Origin: Kordiimonas aestuarii
GTDB lineage: Bacteria; Pseudomonadota; Alphaproteobacteria; Sphingomonadales; Kordiimonadaceae
Direction of reading: 5' to 3'
NCBI RefSeq assembly: GCF_025574465.1
Contig: NZ_JAOBPP010000020.1
Span: 1-64,000 of the forward strand
DNA length: 64,000 nt
Notes under the pieces: model-generated
What the model was told of the DNA's origin: nothing
Database searches by the model: none
What the model saw: only the letters and a program-made list of their open reading frames with translations
Part shown: piece by piece, positions 36,185 through 44,995 of the stretch
Layout of the letters: every line of letters starts with the position of its first letter
Position numbering within the stretch: the first letter of the stretch is position 1
Translations under genes and position numbers: made by a program

Positions 36185-36214
36185 TATATACCTTGCTAAT
36201 AAATCTAGTGGCAA
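36185..36214 (-). promoter_or_regulatory. Promoter for the bax-like gene and panC
   Basis: On the - strand TTGCCA (36214-36209) and TATATA (36190-36185) are separated by 18 bases. The start site would fall a few bases before the GGAAGGAG ribosome binding site, leaving a leader of about 15 bases. Confidence 0.5.
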
Positions 36215-36290
36215 ACGGCAAGATCGTCTAATGCTATGGCGAACATACGACAAGCCCTGTCGTCAAGTAGTGTGTTGTGGAGGTAACTCG

Positions 36291-37157
36291 GTGCCGGATA
36301 GTGTGGCAAATCCAGATAATCTGCCCGTAGGGCGGCCTTATCTTATTGTTCTGGGGAATGAAAAAGGCGGTTCAGGTAAATCAACAACCGCCATGCATAT
36401 CGTGGTTTCGTTGCTGCGCGAGGGTTGGCGCGTTGGTACGATTGATCTTGATGCGCGGCAAAAAAGCCTCACTCGCTATATCGAAAACCGGCGTGCGCAC
36501 GCGGCGGCGAAGAAAATCCCGTTACCGATGCCGGTCGAAATGGTTGTTCCCAAGTCGACCTACAGAACGACGGATGAAGCCGAAACTGATGAAAAAAATC
36601 GTTTCGAGGAAGCCTATATGAACCTGATGGATAAGGTTGATGTGGTGGTGGTTGACTGCCCCGGCAGTGATACTTTCCTCTCGCGTCTGGCGCACACGGC
36701 CGCTGATACGCTGGTCACCCCTGTAAATGACAGCTTTGTTGATCTGGATCTGCTAGCGCGTGTCAATGCCAACACCCACAAGGTTGATGGCCCCAGCCTG
36801 TATGCCGAAATGGTATGGAAAGCAAGACAGCGCCGCGCCATGGCCGATGGGGGTTCCATCGACTGGGTAGTGCTTAGAAACCGGGTGGGCGCGCTGCATG
36901 CCAAGAACAAGGAGCGTGTGGAGCAGGTCTTGAACGAACTGACAAAGCGTATCGGCATTCGCCACGTTTCAGGCCTTGGCGAGCGGGTGGTCTATCGTGA
37001 GCTGTTTCTCCGAGGCCTTACGCTCATGGATCTGAAGGAAGCAGGCGGGATTGACGGCAAGGGTTTATCCCTAAGCCACGTCGCCGCGAGACAGGAGGTC
37101 CGTAAGTTGATGGATTCGCTTAACCTTCCGTTCCGGCAAGCTGAGAAGGTTTCCTGA
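36291..37157 (+). CDS. mipZ: MipZ-like ParA ATPase, division-site regulator
   Basis: MipZ forms a gradient from ParB at the poles and inhibits FtsZ, so the ring assembles at midcell in alphaproteobacteria. From the GTG at 36291 (GGAGG at 36279-36283) the 288-residue protein has the deviant Walker A GNEKGGSGKST (residues 22-32, signature Lys25) and VGTIDLDARQKSLTRYIENRR. It also has VVVVDCPGSDT as Walker B. RQ.S..RY.ENRR is the MipZ hallmark over ordinary ParA. Confidence 0.9.
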   Translation: MPDSVANPDNLPVGRPYLIVLGNEKGGSGKSTTAMHIVVSLLREGWRVGTIDLDARQKSLTRYIENRRAHAAAKKIPLPMPVEMVVPKSTYRTTDEAETDEKNRFEEAYMNLMDKVDVVVVDCPGSDTFLSRLAHTAADTLVTPVNDSFVDLDLLARVNANTHKVDGPSLYAEMVWKARQRRAMADGGSIDWVVLRNRVGALHAKNKERVEQVLNELTKRIGIRHVSGLGERVVYRELFLRGLTLMDLKEAGGIDGKGLSLSHVAARQEVRKLMDSLNLPFRQAEKVS

Positions 37158-37158
37158 G

Positions 37159-37599
37159 ATGTTTGTCTGGTTGATCGTCGGCCTTGCCCTTGCCTTCCTC
37201 TTGCTGATGTTGCTGAACTGGTGGGCGAAGGCCGAAGTGAAAACCGCCAAAAGCTCGCTCTTTTGGGCGATTCTTGCCGTGTGCGCAATTCTTACCTTCG
37301 CGTTGATGGCGTCAGGAAAGGGGCTCGCGGCTATCTTGCCGATCGGCTTCGCGGCTTGGCGCATGTTTGGGGCCAAATCCATGCCACGAGGCCGCGCTGG
37401 GCCGGGCAGGCGCAACGATAGCGGCCCGATGAGCCCATCGGAAGCGCGGGAGGTGCTCGGCGTCAGGGAGGGGGCGGGTGAACAGGAGATCAATGCCGCC
37501 TATCGTCAGCTAATGGCAAAATATCACCCAGACAAGGGCGGTAACGACTGGATGGCGAGCAAGCTGAATGAAGCCCGTAAGGCGCTTCTGGGCAAATAG
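37159..37599 (+). CDS. Membrane-anchored J-domain protein
   Basis: The 146-residue product has two hydrophobic segments (residues 3-22 and about 33-60). An Arg/Gly linker and a C-terminal J-domain follow with the obligatory HPD (AKYHPDKGG). The layout resembles mitochondrial Pam18/Tim14, a DnaK co-chaperone tethered to a membrane. It begins one base after the mipZ stop, a tight pairing that suggests co-expression. The client is unknown. Confidence 0.82.
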   Translation: MFVWLIVGLALAFLLLMLLNWWAKAEVKTAKSSLFWAILAVCAILTFALMASGKGLAAILPIGFAAWRMFGAKSMPRGRAGPGRRNDSGPMSPSEAREVLGVREGAGEQEINAAYRQLMAKYHPDKGGNDWMASKLNEARKALLGK

Positions 37600-37700
37600 A
37601 GCAGTTTTGCGCAACTATTCTGTGCCTTCCTGCATTGACGTTGGCAGGCCTGGCTGCCACCTTAACTCTATTCATTATTCCGACTTTTTGAGAGATTTCG

Positions 37701-39080
37701 ATGACTGAGCATTTTTTCCACTCAACCGTTCTCCGTGAATATGACGTTCGCGGGATTGTCGGGGAAACCCTACATTCTGCAGACGCTTTTGCGCTTGGCC
37801 GGGCGTTTGGTACCCATGTGCGGCGTGCGGGCGGCAGCCGGGTCTGTGTGGGATATGACGGCCGGGTGTCTTCCCCCGAGCTGTCATCACGATTGATGGA
37901 AGGCCTGGCCAGCACAGGACTTGAGGTGCTCAACATTGGCCTTGGTGCAACACCCATGTTGTATTATGGCGTTTTTGAGCTTGATACCGATGGCGGCATC
38001 ATGGTGACCGGCTCGCACAACCCACCAAACTATAACGGCTTCAAGATGATGCTGGGCAAAAAACCATGTTTTGGTGATGCGATTCAGGCGCTTGGTGCGA
38101 CCGCGAATGCGGGCGACTTTGAAGTCGGCGAGGGATCGATCGAGGCGGTGGATATCTTTGATCGCTATGTTGAACGATTGTTGCGAGACTATGAGGGTGC
38201 GTCGTTCAATGTGGCATGGGACCCGGCCAATGGCGCCGCTGGTCCCGCCATAGAAGCACTGGTCAAGCGGTTGCCGGGCGAGCACATCGTGATCAACGCC
38301 GAAGTGGATGGTACATTCCCCAATCACCACGCTGACCCAACGGTTGAGGAGAACCTTGAGCAACTCAAGGACGTGGTAGCTGAACATGGTTGTGACATTG
38401 GTCTGTCGTTCGACGGTGATGGCGACCGTATCGGAGCTGTTGATAGTAAGGGTAGAGTTGTTTGGGGCGACCAGATGCTGGCGATCATGGCTGGCGACCT
38501 TCTGGCAGAGTTGCCCGGCGCACCCATCATTGCTGATGTGAAGGCCAGTCAGGCGCTCTTTGACCGTATCAGCGAACTGGGTGGGGAACCCGTTATGTGG
38601 AAAACCGGCCATTCGTTGATCAAGTCAAAAATGGTTGAACTGAAAGCACCGCTCGCGGGGGAAATGTCCGGCCACATTTTCTACAAACATAAGTTTTATG
38701 GTCATGATGATGCGATATACGCGGGCCTTCGGTTCCTTAACGCAATCGCGAAACAGGGTGGTGATCTCGCGGCTCTCAAAGATGGCTTGCCAGCGGCAAT
38801 CAATACACCGGAACTCCGCTTTGATTGTGACGAGGTCCGCAAGTTCGAAGTAGTAAAGGAAGTCAAAGCCCGGCTTGAAGCAGCGGGCGCCAATATGTCC
38901 ACTGTTGATGGTGTGCGGGTGCAAACCGATGATGGCTGGTGGCTCCTGCGTGCCTCAAACACACAGGCCGTGTTGGTGGCCCGGTGCGAAGCGTCAACAG
39001 AAGAGGGACTGGTTCGCTTGAAGAAAACACTGGTCGCCGTACTTGCCGAATCTGGCGTTGAGGCGCCCGATAACCTGTAA
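37701..39080 (+). CDS. Phosphomannomutase/phosphoglucomutase (AlgC-type)
   Basis: Interconverts hexose 1- and 6-phosphates for envelope polysaccharides. The 459-residue alpha-D-phosphohexomutase has the phosphoserine loop VTGSHNPPNYNG (Ser105), the metal loop SFDGDGDR and the sugar-specificity GEMSGHIFYKHK. The C-terminal domain has RASNTQAVLVARCEA. The GEMSGH motif is typical of dual-specificity PMM/PGM enzymes. It has a 101-base upstream gap with no clear promoter. Confidence 0.9.
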   Translation: MTEHFFHSTVLREYDVRGIVGETLHSADAFALGRAFGTHVRRAGGSRVCVGYDGRVSSPELSSRLMEGLASTGLEVLNIGLGATPMLYYGVFELDTDGGIMVTGSHNPPNYNGFKMMLGKKPCFGDAIQALGATANAGDFEVGEGSIEAVDIFDRYVERLLRDYEGASFNVAWDPANGAAGPAIEALVKRLPGEHIVINAEVDGTFPNHHADPTVEENLEQLKDVVAEHGCDIGLSFDGDGDRIGAVDSKGRVVWGDQMLAIMAGDLLAELPGAPIIADVKASQALFDRISELGGEPVMWKTGHSLIKSKMVELKAPLAGEMSGHIFYKHKFYGHDDAIYAGLRFLNAIAKQGGDLAALKDGLPAAINTPELRFDCDEVRKFEVVKEVKARLEAAGANMSTVDGVRVQTDDGWWLLRASNTQAVLVARCEASTEEGLVRLKKTLVAVLAESGVEAPDNL

Positions 39081-39187
39081 GACATATTTGACGGAAAAGA
39101 AAATCTCATACCTTCACTGCATGTTTACTCTTTTAGAAGAAGCTTTATGCATTACATTATGGAGGTATGGATTTTTGCGGAGGATCG

Positions 39188-39517
39188 ATGCCTGACAAAA
39201 GACAAGATGGCGATAATGGCGGCACAGGCACAGGTCTGCTGACGCGGTCTGACACCAAGACCAAAAAGCCATCCATGTATAAAGTCTTGCTCCTCAACGA
39301 TGATTTCACACCGATGGAGTTTGTGGTGCATATATTGCAACGCTTTTTCCGTATGAATGTGGAGCAGGCAACAGAAGTCATGCTGCACGTGCATCAGCGC
39401 GGTGTCGGCATATGTGGCGTTTTCACCTATGAAGTGGCCGAGACAAAGGTCAATCAGGTGCTGTCATTTGCTCGCCAGCATGAACATCCGCTTCAGTGCA
39501 CACTCGAAAAAGAGTGA
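39188..39517 (+). CDS. clpS: ClpS, ClpA adaptor for the N-degron pathway
   Basis: Delivers proteins with N-degron residues to ClpAP. From the ATG at 39188 (GCGGAGG upstream) the product has 109 residues. It has a flexible N-terminal tail, then [23 protein letters not shown] with the Asn-Asp pocket residues and [21 protein letters not shown]. An alternative ATG at 39167 is closer to its own GGAGGT than usual. clpA follows 58 bases later, the usual pairing. Confidence 0.96.
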   Translation: MPDKRQDGDNGGTGTGLLTRSDTKTKKPSMYKVLLLNDDFTPMEFVVHILQRFFRMNVEQATEVMLHVHQRGVGICGVFTYEVAETKVNQVLSFARQHEHPLQCTLEKE

Positions 39518-39575
39518 TAACACAGGTGCGGGCCGGTTGAAGGCGGGCCCCGTAATCTGAGAAGGATAGAAACGA

Positions 39576-41966
39576 GTGCCAAGATTTTCGCCCCACCTTG
39601 AAGAGACCCTGCATCGTGCGTTGAAGGAGGCGAACGAGCGTAGTCATGAGTATGCCACGCTGGAACACCTTCTGTTGTCGCTGCTGGAGGACCCGGATGC
39701 CACCGCGGTCTTGAAGGCGTGCGATGTCGATGTGGAAATATTGCGCTCTCAGGTGCTGGAGTATCTTGATGATGACATGGAAAACCTGAAGGTGGATGCA
39801 GATGGCCTTGAAGCCACTCCTACTGCGGGTTTCCAGCGCGTTGTACAGCGCGCGCTCCTACATGTGCAGTCCTCTGGCCGGGAGGAAATGACAGGCGCTA
39901 ATCTACTTGTCGCCCTGTTTTCCGAGCGTGAAAGCCACGCAGTCTATTTCCTGCAAAGTCAGGATATGACGCGCCTTGATGCTGTCAGCTATATCTCGCA
40001 CGGGATTGCCAAGGTGCCTGAGCTGAAGGAAGACCGCGAAATTCACGGGGCCGATGAGGATGGTGAGGAAGTTCAGCGTGACCAGCCTGCGAGCGAAAGC
40101 AAGAAGGCTGACACGGCTCTCGCAGCCTATTGCGTTGATCTCAATGAAAAAGCCAAGGCAGGCAAAATTGATCCACTGATCGGACGGGAAGCAGAACTTG
40201 AACGCGCAGTGCAGATCCTGTGCCGCCGGTCGAAAAACAACCCGCTGCTGGTGGGGGACCCGGGCGTTGGTAAAACAGCGATTGCCGAGGGGCTGGCGCG
40301 CCGTATCGTGGAAAAAGACGTGCCGGGGGTATTGGATAACGCCGTGATCTATTCGCTTGATATGGGCTCCCTTCTTGCCGGCACCCGCTATCGGGGTGAC
40401 TTTGAGGAACGCCTGAAAGCAGTGGTGAAGGAACTTGAAGGTCGTGAAGGCGCAATCCTGTTTATTGATGAGATACACACAGTCATCGGAGCAGGGGCAA
40501 CGTCTGGCGGTGCGATGGATGCATCCAACCTTTTGAAGCCAGCGCTTGCTAGCGGTACGATTCGCTGCATGGGGTCGACCACTTATAAGGAATTCCGCAG
40601 TCACTTTGAAAAGGACAGAGCACTCCTGCGCCGTTTCCAGAAGATAGATGTGAACGAGCCGTCCGTTGATGACGCGGTGAAGATATTGCGTGGTCTCAAG
40701 CCGTATTTTGAAGAGCATCACAAGGTACGTTACACAGCCGATGCCATAAAAACAGCGGTAGAGCTGTCGGATCGGTATATTTCTGACCGCAAACTTCCCG
40801 ACAAGGCTATTGATGTGATTGACGAATCGGGCGCTGCCCAAATGTTGCTGCCGCCATCGAAACGCAAGAAAACCATCGGCGTCAAGGATGTGGAAGCTGT
40901 GGTTGCCAAAATCGCGCGCATTCCACCGAAAACCGTTACTCGCGATGAAGGTCGCGTGATGTTCACGCTTGAGGGCGACCTCAAGCGTGTGGTCTTCGGG
41001 CAGAATGCAGCCATTGAAGCGCTGAGTGCGTCTATAAAGCTGTCACGTGCGGGCCTTCGGGAGCCCAATAAACCGATTGGCTCCTACCTCTTTAGCGGCC
41101 CCACGGGGGTCGGCAAGACCGAGGTCGCGCGGCAGCTGTCGCACCTTCTAGGTGTGGAATTGCATCGCTTTGATATGTCGGAATATATGGAGCGTCACTC
41201 CATCTCGCGCCTCATTGGTGCCCCGCCCGGATATGTCGGTTTTGACCAGGGTGGCTTGCTGACTGATGCGGTGGATCAGCATCCGCACTGTGTGTTGCTA
41301 TTGGATGAGATCGAAAAGGCGCACCCTGACCTCTTCAACGTGCTGTTGCAAGTGATGGATAACGGCACATTAACGGACCACAATGGCAAGAAGGTCGATT
41401 TCCGCAATGTGATCCTGATCATGACCACTAACGCAGGGGCGGCAGAGCTGTCTAAAACCGCGATCGGCTTTGGCCGTGAGACCAACGATGGTGCGTCGGA
41501 AGAGGCGGTAAAACAGATGTTCAGCCCTGAATTCCGGAACCGGTTGGACGCGACCATTGCGTTTGACTTCCTGCCGCCTGAGGTGGTGTCAAAGGTGGTC
41601 GAAAAGTTCGTTTTGCAGCTGGAGCTTCAACTCGCTGACCGCAACGTGGAAATTTCCCTCAATGAAGATGCCAAGGCATGGCTCGCGGACAAAGGCTATG
41701 ACCGCCATTATGGTGCTCGGCCGCTCTCTCGTGTCATTCAGGAAAGCATTAAAACACCACTCGCGGATGAACTTTTGTTTGGCAAACTGGCTAAGGGCGG
41801 TGAAGTGGTTGTGAAACTCAAAAAAGACAAGCTTGATTTTGAGATAACGCCTCACGCCCCGCGTGAAACGCCGGCCAAGACAAAGAAGTCCAAGCCGAAG
41901 GCCAAAGCCAAGTCTGGTGTGCCAGCGACCCGGGGCGAAAACAAACCGCCGGTACCGGTGAAATAA
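39576..41966 (+). CDS. clpA: ClpA, ATP-dependent unfoldase of ClpAP
   Basis: AAA+ unfoldase feeding ClpP. The 796-residue product (GTG start) has the N-domain ([25 protein letters not shown]), a first ATPase module with GDPGVGKTA near residue 227 and a second with GPTGVGKTE near 508. The ClpP-binding loop is the short IGF form typical of ClpA. There is no ClpB-type middle coil. The last 35 residues are Lys/Pro-rich and extend beyond E. coli ClpA. Confidence 0.96.
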   Translation: MPRFSPHLEETLHRALKEANERSHEYATLEHLLLSLLEDPDATAVLKACDVDVEILRSQVLEYLDDDMENLKVDADGLEATPTAGFQRVVQRALLHVQSSGREEMTGANLLVALFSERESHAVYFLQSQDMTRLDAVSYISHGIAKVPELKEDREIHGADEDGEEVQRDQPASESKKADTALAAYCVDLNEKAKAGKIDPLIGREAELERAVQILCRRSKNNPLLVGDPGVGKTAIAEGLARRIVEKDVPGVLDNAVIYSLDMGSLLAGTRYRGDFEERLKAVVKELEGREGAILFIDEIHTVIGAGATSGGAMDASNLLKPALASGTIRCMGSTTYKEFRSHFEKDRALLRRFQKIDVNEPSVDDAVKILRGLKPYFEEHHKVRYTADAIKTAVELSDRYISDRKLPDKAIDVIDESGAAQMLLPPSKRKKTIGVKDVEAVVAKIARIPPKTVTRDEGRVMFTLEGDLKRVVFGQNAAIEALSASIKLSRAGLREPNKPIGSYLFSGPTGVGKTEVARQLSHLLGVELHRFDMSEYMERHSISRLIGAPPGYVGFDQGGLLTDAVDQHPHCVLLLDEIEKAHPDLFNVLLQVMDNGTLTDHNGKKVDFRNVILIMTTNAGAAELSKTAIGFGRETNDGASEEAVKQMFSPEFRNRLDATIAFDFLPPEVVSKVVEKFVLQLELQLADRNVEISLNEDAKAWLADKGYDRHYGARPLSRVIQESIKTPLADELLFGKLAKGGEVVVKLKKDKLDFEITPHAPRETPAKTKKSKPKAKAKSGVPATRGENKPPVPVK

Positions 41967-41978
41967 CTGGCAGGGGTA

Positions 41979-42521
41979 GTGACGAAGGTCTTTCTGGAAA
42001 CTGAAAGAATGAAGCTGCGTGATTGGTGTAATGCCGACCGCGCAGCTTTCGCTGCAATGAACGCAGACGCCGACGTTATGCGCTATTTTCCTGCTACGCA
42101 AAGCCGGAAAGAAAGTGATGCATCGGTAGACCGTTGCATGGCGCGTATTAAAAGCGACGGTTTTGGCTTCTGGGCCGCGGAGTTACAGGAAACAGGCGCA
42201 TTTATTGGTTTCATTGGCATCCAACAAGCGTCTGATTATCTGCCCTGTGCTCCCGCGACGGAGATCGGCTGGCGACTAGATAAGCGTTATTGGGGCAAGG
42301 GCTTGGCACCCGAAGGTGCGCGTGCTGCACTCCAATATGCGTTTGAACGGTTGGGGATTAGTGAGGTAATTGCAATCACCAGCGTGAACAATTCACCTTC
42401 CCGCCGTGTAATGGAAAAGATTGGCATGGCGCACGACGCTGCAGGTGATTTTGACCACCCGATGGTGCCTCTGGAAAGCCCTGTTTCCCGTCACGTGCTG
42501 TATCGCATCAGCTCTTCTTGA
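41979..42521 (+). CDS. GNAT-family N-acetyltransferase (RimJ/RimL-like)
   Basis: The 180-residue product (GTG start, CAGGGG upstream) matches the RimL-type GNAT fold. It starts ETERMKLRDWCNADRAAF. The acetyl-CoA loop region is RLDKRYWGKGLAPEGARAAL, and the C-terminal part has TSVNNSPSRRVMEKIGM. The substrate is unknown. Its last 14 bases overlap the end of the converging FemAB-like gene. Confidence 0.85.
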   Translation: MTKVFLETERMKLRDWCNADRAAFAAMNADADVMRYFPATQSRKESDASVDRCMARIKSDGFGFWAAELQETGAFIGFIGIQQASDYLPCAPATEIGWRLDKRYWGKGLAPEGARAALQYAFERLGISEVIAITSVNNSPSRRVMEKIGMAHDAAGDFDHPMVPLESPVSRHVLYRISSS

Positions 42522-43659
42522 ACGGGACATGGGCGCCCAGATAGTCAATCTCTGCATCGATTTCGCGCCGCTCGACCTCAAGAAAGCGTGCGACGGCCTC
42601 GCGAAAACCGGGGTTGGGTATCCAATGTGCGCTATAGGTTTTTTGGGGTTGATAGCCGCGCGCTAGTTTATGCGGGCCCTGGGCGCCAGCCTCAACGTGC
42701 TTGATGCCACGTGCGATGGCATAGTCCATGGCCTGGTAATAGCAGGTCTCAAAATGCAGGTTGTCGAACATTTCGGTGCAGCCCCAGTACCGGCCATAGA
42801 GTGTGTCGCATCCAATGAAATTGAGCGCCCCGGCAATGGTTTTTCCTTCATGCTCGCATAGAATAAGGAGAATGCGGTCCGCCATTGACTGTCCGATCAG
42901 CGAGAAAAATTCGCGGTTCAGATAAGGCGTGCCCCACTTTCGGTGGCCGGTGTCGGTATAGAAAGTGAAAAAGATGTCCCAGTCGCTTTCACTGATTGCG
43001 TCTCCAGACACATGGCGGAAAGTGACGTTCTGCTCAAGAACACGTCTGCGTTCCTTTTTGATTTGTTTCCGTTTCCGTGACGACAATGCAGACAGAAAGT
43101 TATCAAAGCTGCTGTAGTCGTCGTTGTGCCAATGGAATTGCTGGTCGGTCCGTATCAGGTACCCTGCGTTTTGTGCCTGCTTGGCCTCGCCCTCATCCAT
43201 GAATGTCATATGCAGGGACGAGACACCGAGTTCCTTACAGGCATTGCATCCGGCGGAAAGCAGTGCGGTACGCAGATGTTCACTACCAGGCCTCGCCAGA
43301 AGCCGCGGCCCGGTCACTGGTGTGAAGGGGATGGCCGACTGCAGCTTGGGGTAATAGCTACCACCTGCGCGCTGATACGCATCCGCCCAGCCGTGATCGA
43401 AGACATATTCACCGTAGGAGTGGCCCTTGAGGAACAGTGGCATGATAGCATTGATTGCGCCGGTCGTTTTATCCCGGATCACGAGATGGTAAGGCTGCCA
43501 TCCACTGTCGGCATTTGTGCATCCGGATTGTTCTAGCGCGAGAAAAAAAGCACGGTCAAGAAACGGATGACCTGTGCCCGCGCATGCGTGCCAGTCTTGC
43601 TCAGGAATAAGGGACACGCTGGCGACAACTTCAGCCGTAAGCTTGTCGGCTGCTGGCAC
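42508..43659 (-). CDS. FemAB-like GNAT protein (DUF482/peptidogalycan family)
   Basis: From the GTG at 43659 (TGAGGAG upstream) the product has 383 residues. It contains the family segments NFLSALSSRKRKQIKKERR, YRWGTPYLNREFF-like HRKWGTPYLNREFFSLI, and YGRYWGCTEMFDNLHFETCYYQAMDYAI. The fold is predicted GNAT and the role is unknown, perhaps aminoacylation or N-acyl transfer. A TTG at 43686 would overlap the upstream GDPD gene and has no better ribosome binding site. Confidence 0.82.
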   Translation of the reverse strand: MPAADKLTAEVVASVSLIPEQDWHACAGTGHPFLDRAFFLALEQSGCTNADSGWQPYHLVIRDKTTGAINAIMPLFLKGHSYGEYVFDHGWADAYQRAGGSYYPKLQSAIPFTPVTGPRLLARPGSEHLRTALLSAGCNACKELGVSSLHMTFMDEGEAKQAQNAGYLIRTDQQFHWHNDDYSSFDNFLSALSSRKRKQIKKERRRVLEQNVTFRHVSGDAISESDWDIFFTFYTDTGHRKWGTPYLNREFFSLIGQSMADRILLILCEHEGKTIAGALNFIGCDTLYGRYWGCTEMFDNLHFETCYYQAMDYAIARGIKHVEAGAQGPHKLARGYQPQKTYSAHWIPNPGFREAVARFLEVERREIDAEIDYLGAHVPFKKS

Positions 43660-43669
43660 GGGCGTCTCC

Positions 43670-44422
43670 TCAGGCCTGATCGCCAATAACGGCAGGTTTC
43701 TCGAAAATCATCGCATCGGCGTGTTCACGGGCGATGGTTTCCATCTTTTGGTCACGTACGGTCCATGTCAGCAAGGGTTTGCCTTTCTTGCGCCAGGAGG
43801 TACAGAAGCTGTTGGGTAACAGGTTTACGTCGCAGGCGATGAAATCCGGTTTGCATTTGTGCACCCAAAGCTGGAGAGCAAGCCGTCGTTTAACGCTCAA
43901 CAGAAACTCACGTCCGACAACAAGGCCGCGGGGATATTTGGGCATATAGGTCTTGAACCAGTTCACGACCCTTGGATCAAAAGACATAATGGCAACTGGC
44001 CCGCCATAACCCTCAAAGGCGTGGCGCACCCCAGCGCACAGTTTCTGGGGGCTTTTATGGCGCGATGACTTGATTTCCACAAATAGAGGGCGCTCGCTGT
44101 CTACTTCGTCCAGCACATCAGGCAAACTGGGCATGGGCTGGCCGCTCTTACCGACGATAAATTCCTCCCTTAGCTGCTTGAAACCCCATGTGGCAACGGC
44201 CCCCTTGCCGTTGGTCATTCGATCAAGCAGTTCGTCATGAAAGACCACGATGATATCATCGACTGTTGCCCGAACATCAATCTCAACAGCATATCCCGCC
44301 TTAACGGCGGCATGCACAGAAGCCAAAGTGTTTTCTTCTGTTGACGTGCCTGCCTCAAACAAACCTCGATGAGCGATGTCATGTTCTGTCAGCCAGGGAA
44401 AGTGCCGTTGATTATTTGCCAT
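43670..44422 (-). CDS. Glycerophosphodiester phosphodiesterase
   Basis: Hydrolyses glycerophosphodiesters to glycerol 3-phosphate and an alcohol. The 250-residue product (ATG 44422) has IAHRGLFEAGTSTEENT, EIDVRATVDDIIVVFHDELLDRMT with the catalytic His pair and metal-binding acids, and FVEIKSS. The C-terminal half completes a TIM barrel (LLTWTVRD). No signal peptide is seen, so it is probably cytoplasmic. It lies four bases after ridA and ten before the FemAB-like gene. Confidence 0.9.
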   Translation of the reverse strand: MANNQRHFPWLTEHDIAHRGLFEAGTSTEENTLASVHAAVKAGYAVEIDVRATVDDIIVVFHDELLDRMTNGKGAVATWGFKQLREEFIVGKSGQPMPSLPDVLDEVDSERPLFVEIKSSRHKSPQKLCAGVRHAFEGYGGPVAIMSFDPRVVNWFKTYMPKYPRGLVVGREFLLSVKRRLALQLWVHKCKPDFIACDVNLLPNSFCTSWRKKGKPLLTWTVRDQKMETIAREHADAMIFEKPAVIGDQA

Positions 44423-44426
44423 AAGA

Positions 44427-44888
44427 TTAGCCAATCTCCACGAGGGCATCGATTTCAACCGGGACATTAAGAGGCAGGGCGTTGGTACCAATCGCGGAAC
44501 GACTGTGTTTGCCCTTGTCACCAAATACATCAACCATCAGGTCGCTCGCGGCGTTGATAACCTGCGGCTGGCCGCCAAAGCCGTCAACACAATTCACAAA
44601 GCCGCCCAGCTTGACTATGCGGACAACCCGCTCCAAGTCACCAGCGCAAGCAGCCTTGATTTGTGCAATGATGTTGAGGGCACATAGCCTCGCCGCAGCA
44701 CACGCATCTTCAATTGAAACGCTGTCGCCCACCTTGCCCTCAAACGCAAGCTTGCCGTCCTTCATCGGGATCTGACCCGAGATCGAGACGAGATTACCGC
44801 TTTGGACATAGGGCACGTAATTGGCCACAGGCGCGACCGGTGTGGGGATGTCAATGCCAAGTTCAGCCAATCGTTGATCAATGCTCAT
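44427..44888 (-). CDS. ridA: RidA-family (YjgF/YER057c) deaminase
   Basis: RidA proteins hydrolyse reactive enamine/imine intermediates from PLP enzymes. The 153-residue product belongs to the longer RidA branch. It has YVQSGNLVSISGQIPMKDGK, NCVDGFGGQPQVINAASDLMVDVFG and the active-site Arg in KHSRSAIGTNALPLNVPVEID. It is the first gene of a - strand operon behind a near-consensus promoter. Confidence 0.9.
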   Translation of the reverse strand: MSIDQRLAELGIDIPTPVAPVANYVPYVQSGNLVSISGQIPMKDGKLAFEGKVGDSVSIEDACAAARLCALNIIAQIKAACAGDLERVVRIVKLGGFVNCVDGFGGQPQVINAASDLMVDVFGDKGKHSRSAIGTNALPLNVPVEIDALVEIG

Positions 44889-44908
44889 AAAGTTGCTCCG
44901 GCGTGAAA

Positions 44909-44937
44909 AATATAAAGAAACTAAGCCCTTATATCAA
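44909..44937 (-). promoter_or_regulatory. Promoter for ridA - GDPD - FemAB-like operon
   Basis: On the - strand TTGATA (44937-44932) and TATATT (44914-44909) are separated by exactly 17 bases, each matching consensus at five of six positions. The leader to the ridA ATG (44888) would be about 15 bases. Confidence 0.7.
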
Positions 44938-44949
44938 AGGCCCTTCTAT

Positions 44950-44972
44950 AAAAAAAGGGCCTTGAAAGGCCC
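44950..44972 (-). terminator. Terminator downstream of the GGDEF gene
   Basis: On the - strand GGGCCT pairs with AGGCCC around a short loop (44957-44972), followed by seven T residues (plus-strand A-run 44950-44956). It sits just upstream of the ridA promoter. The sequence AAAGGCCCTTCTAT is repeated at 44936-44949 and 44965-44978, so the central GGGCCTT can pair with either copy. Confidence 0.75.
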
Positions 44973-44995
44973 TTCTATCACGTTTCCGCCAGTAG

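Noticed and set aside
37635..37668. Promoter TTGACG with TAACTC before the phosphohexomutase gene
   Set aside because: The spacing is about 22 bases, too long for a sigma70 promoter.
39529..39550. Terminator between clpS and clpA
   Set aside because: Only a 5-bp GGGCC/GGCCC pairing without a T-run.
43660..43686. TTG start at 43686 for the FemAB-like gene
   Set aside because: It would overlap the GDPD gene; GTG 43659 has TGAGGAG at proper spacing.
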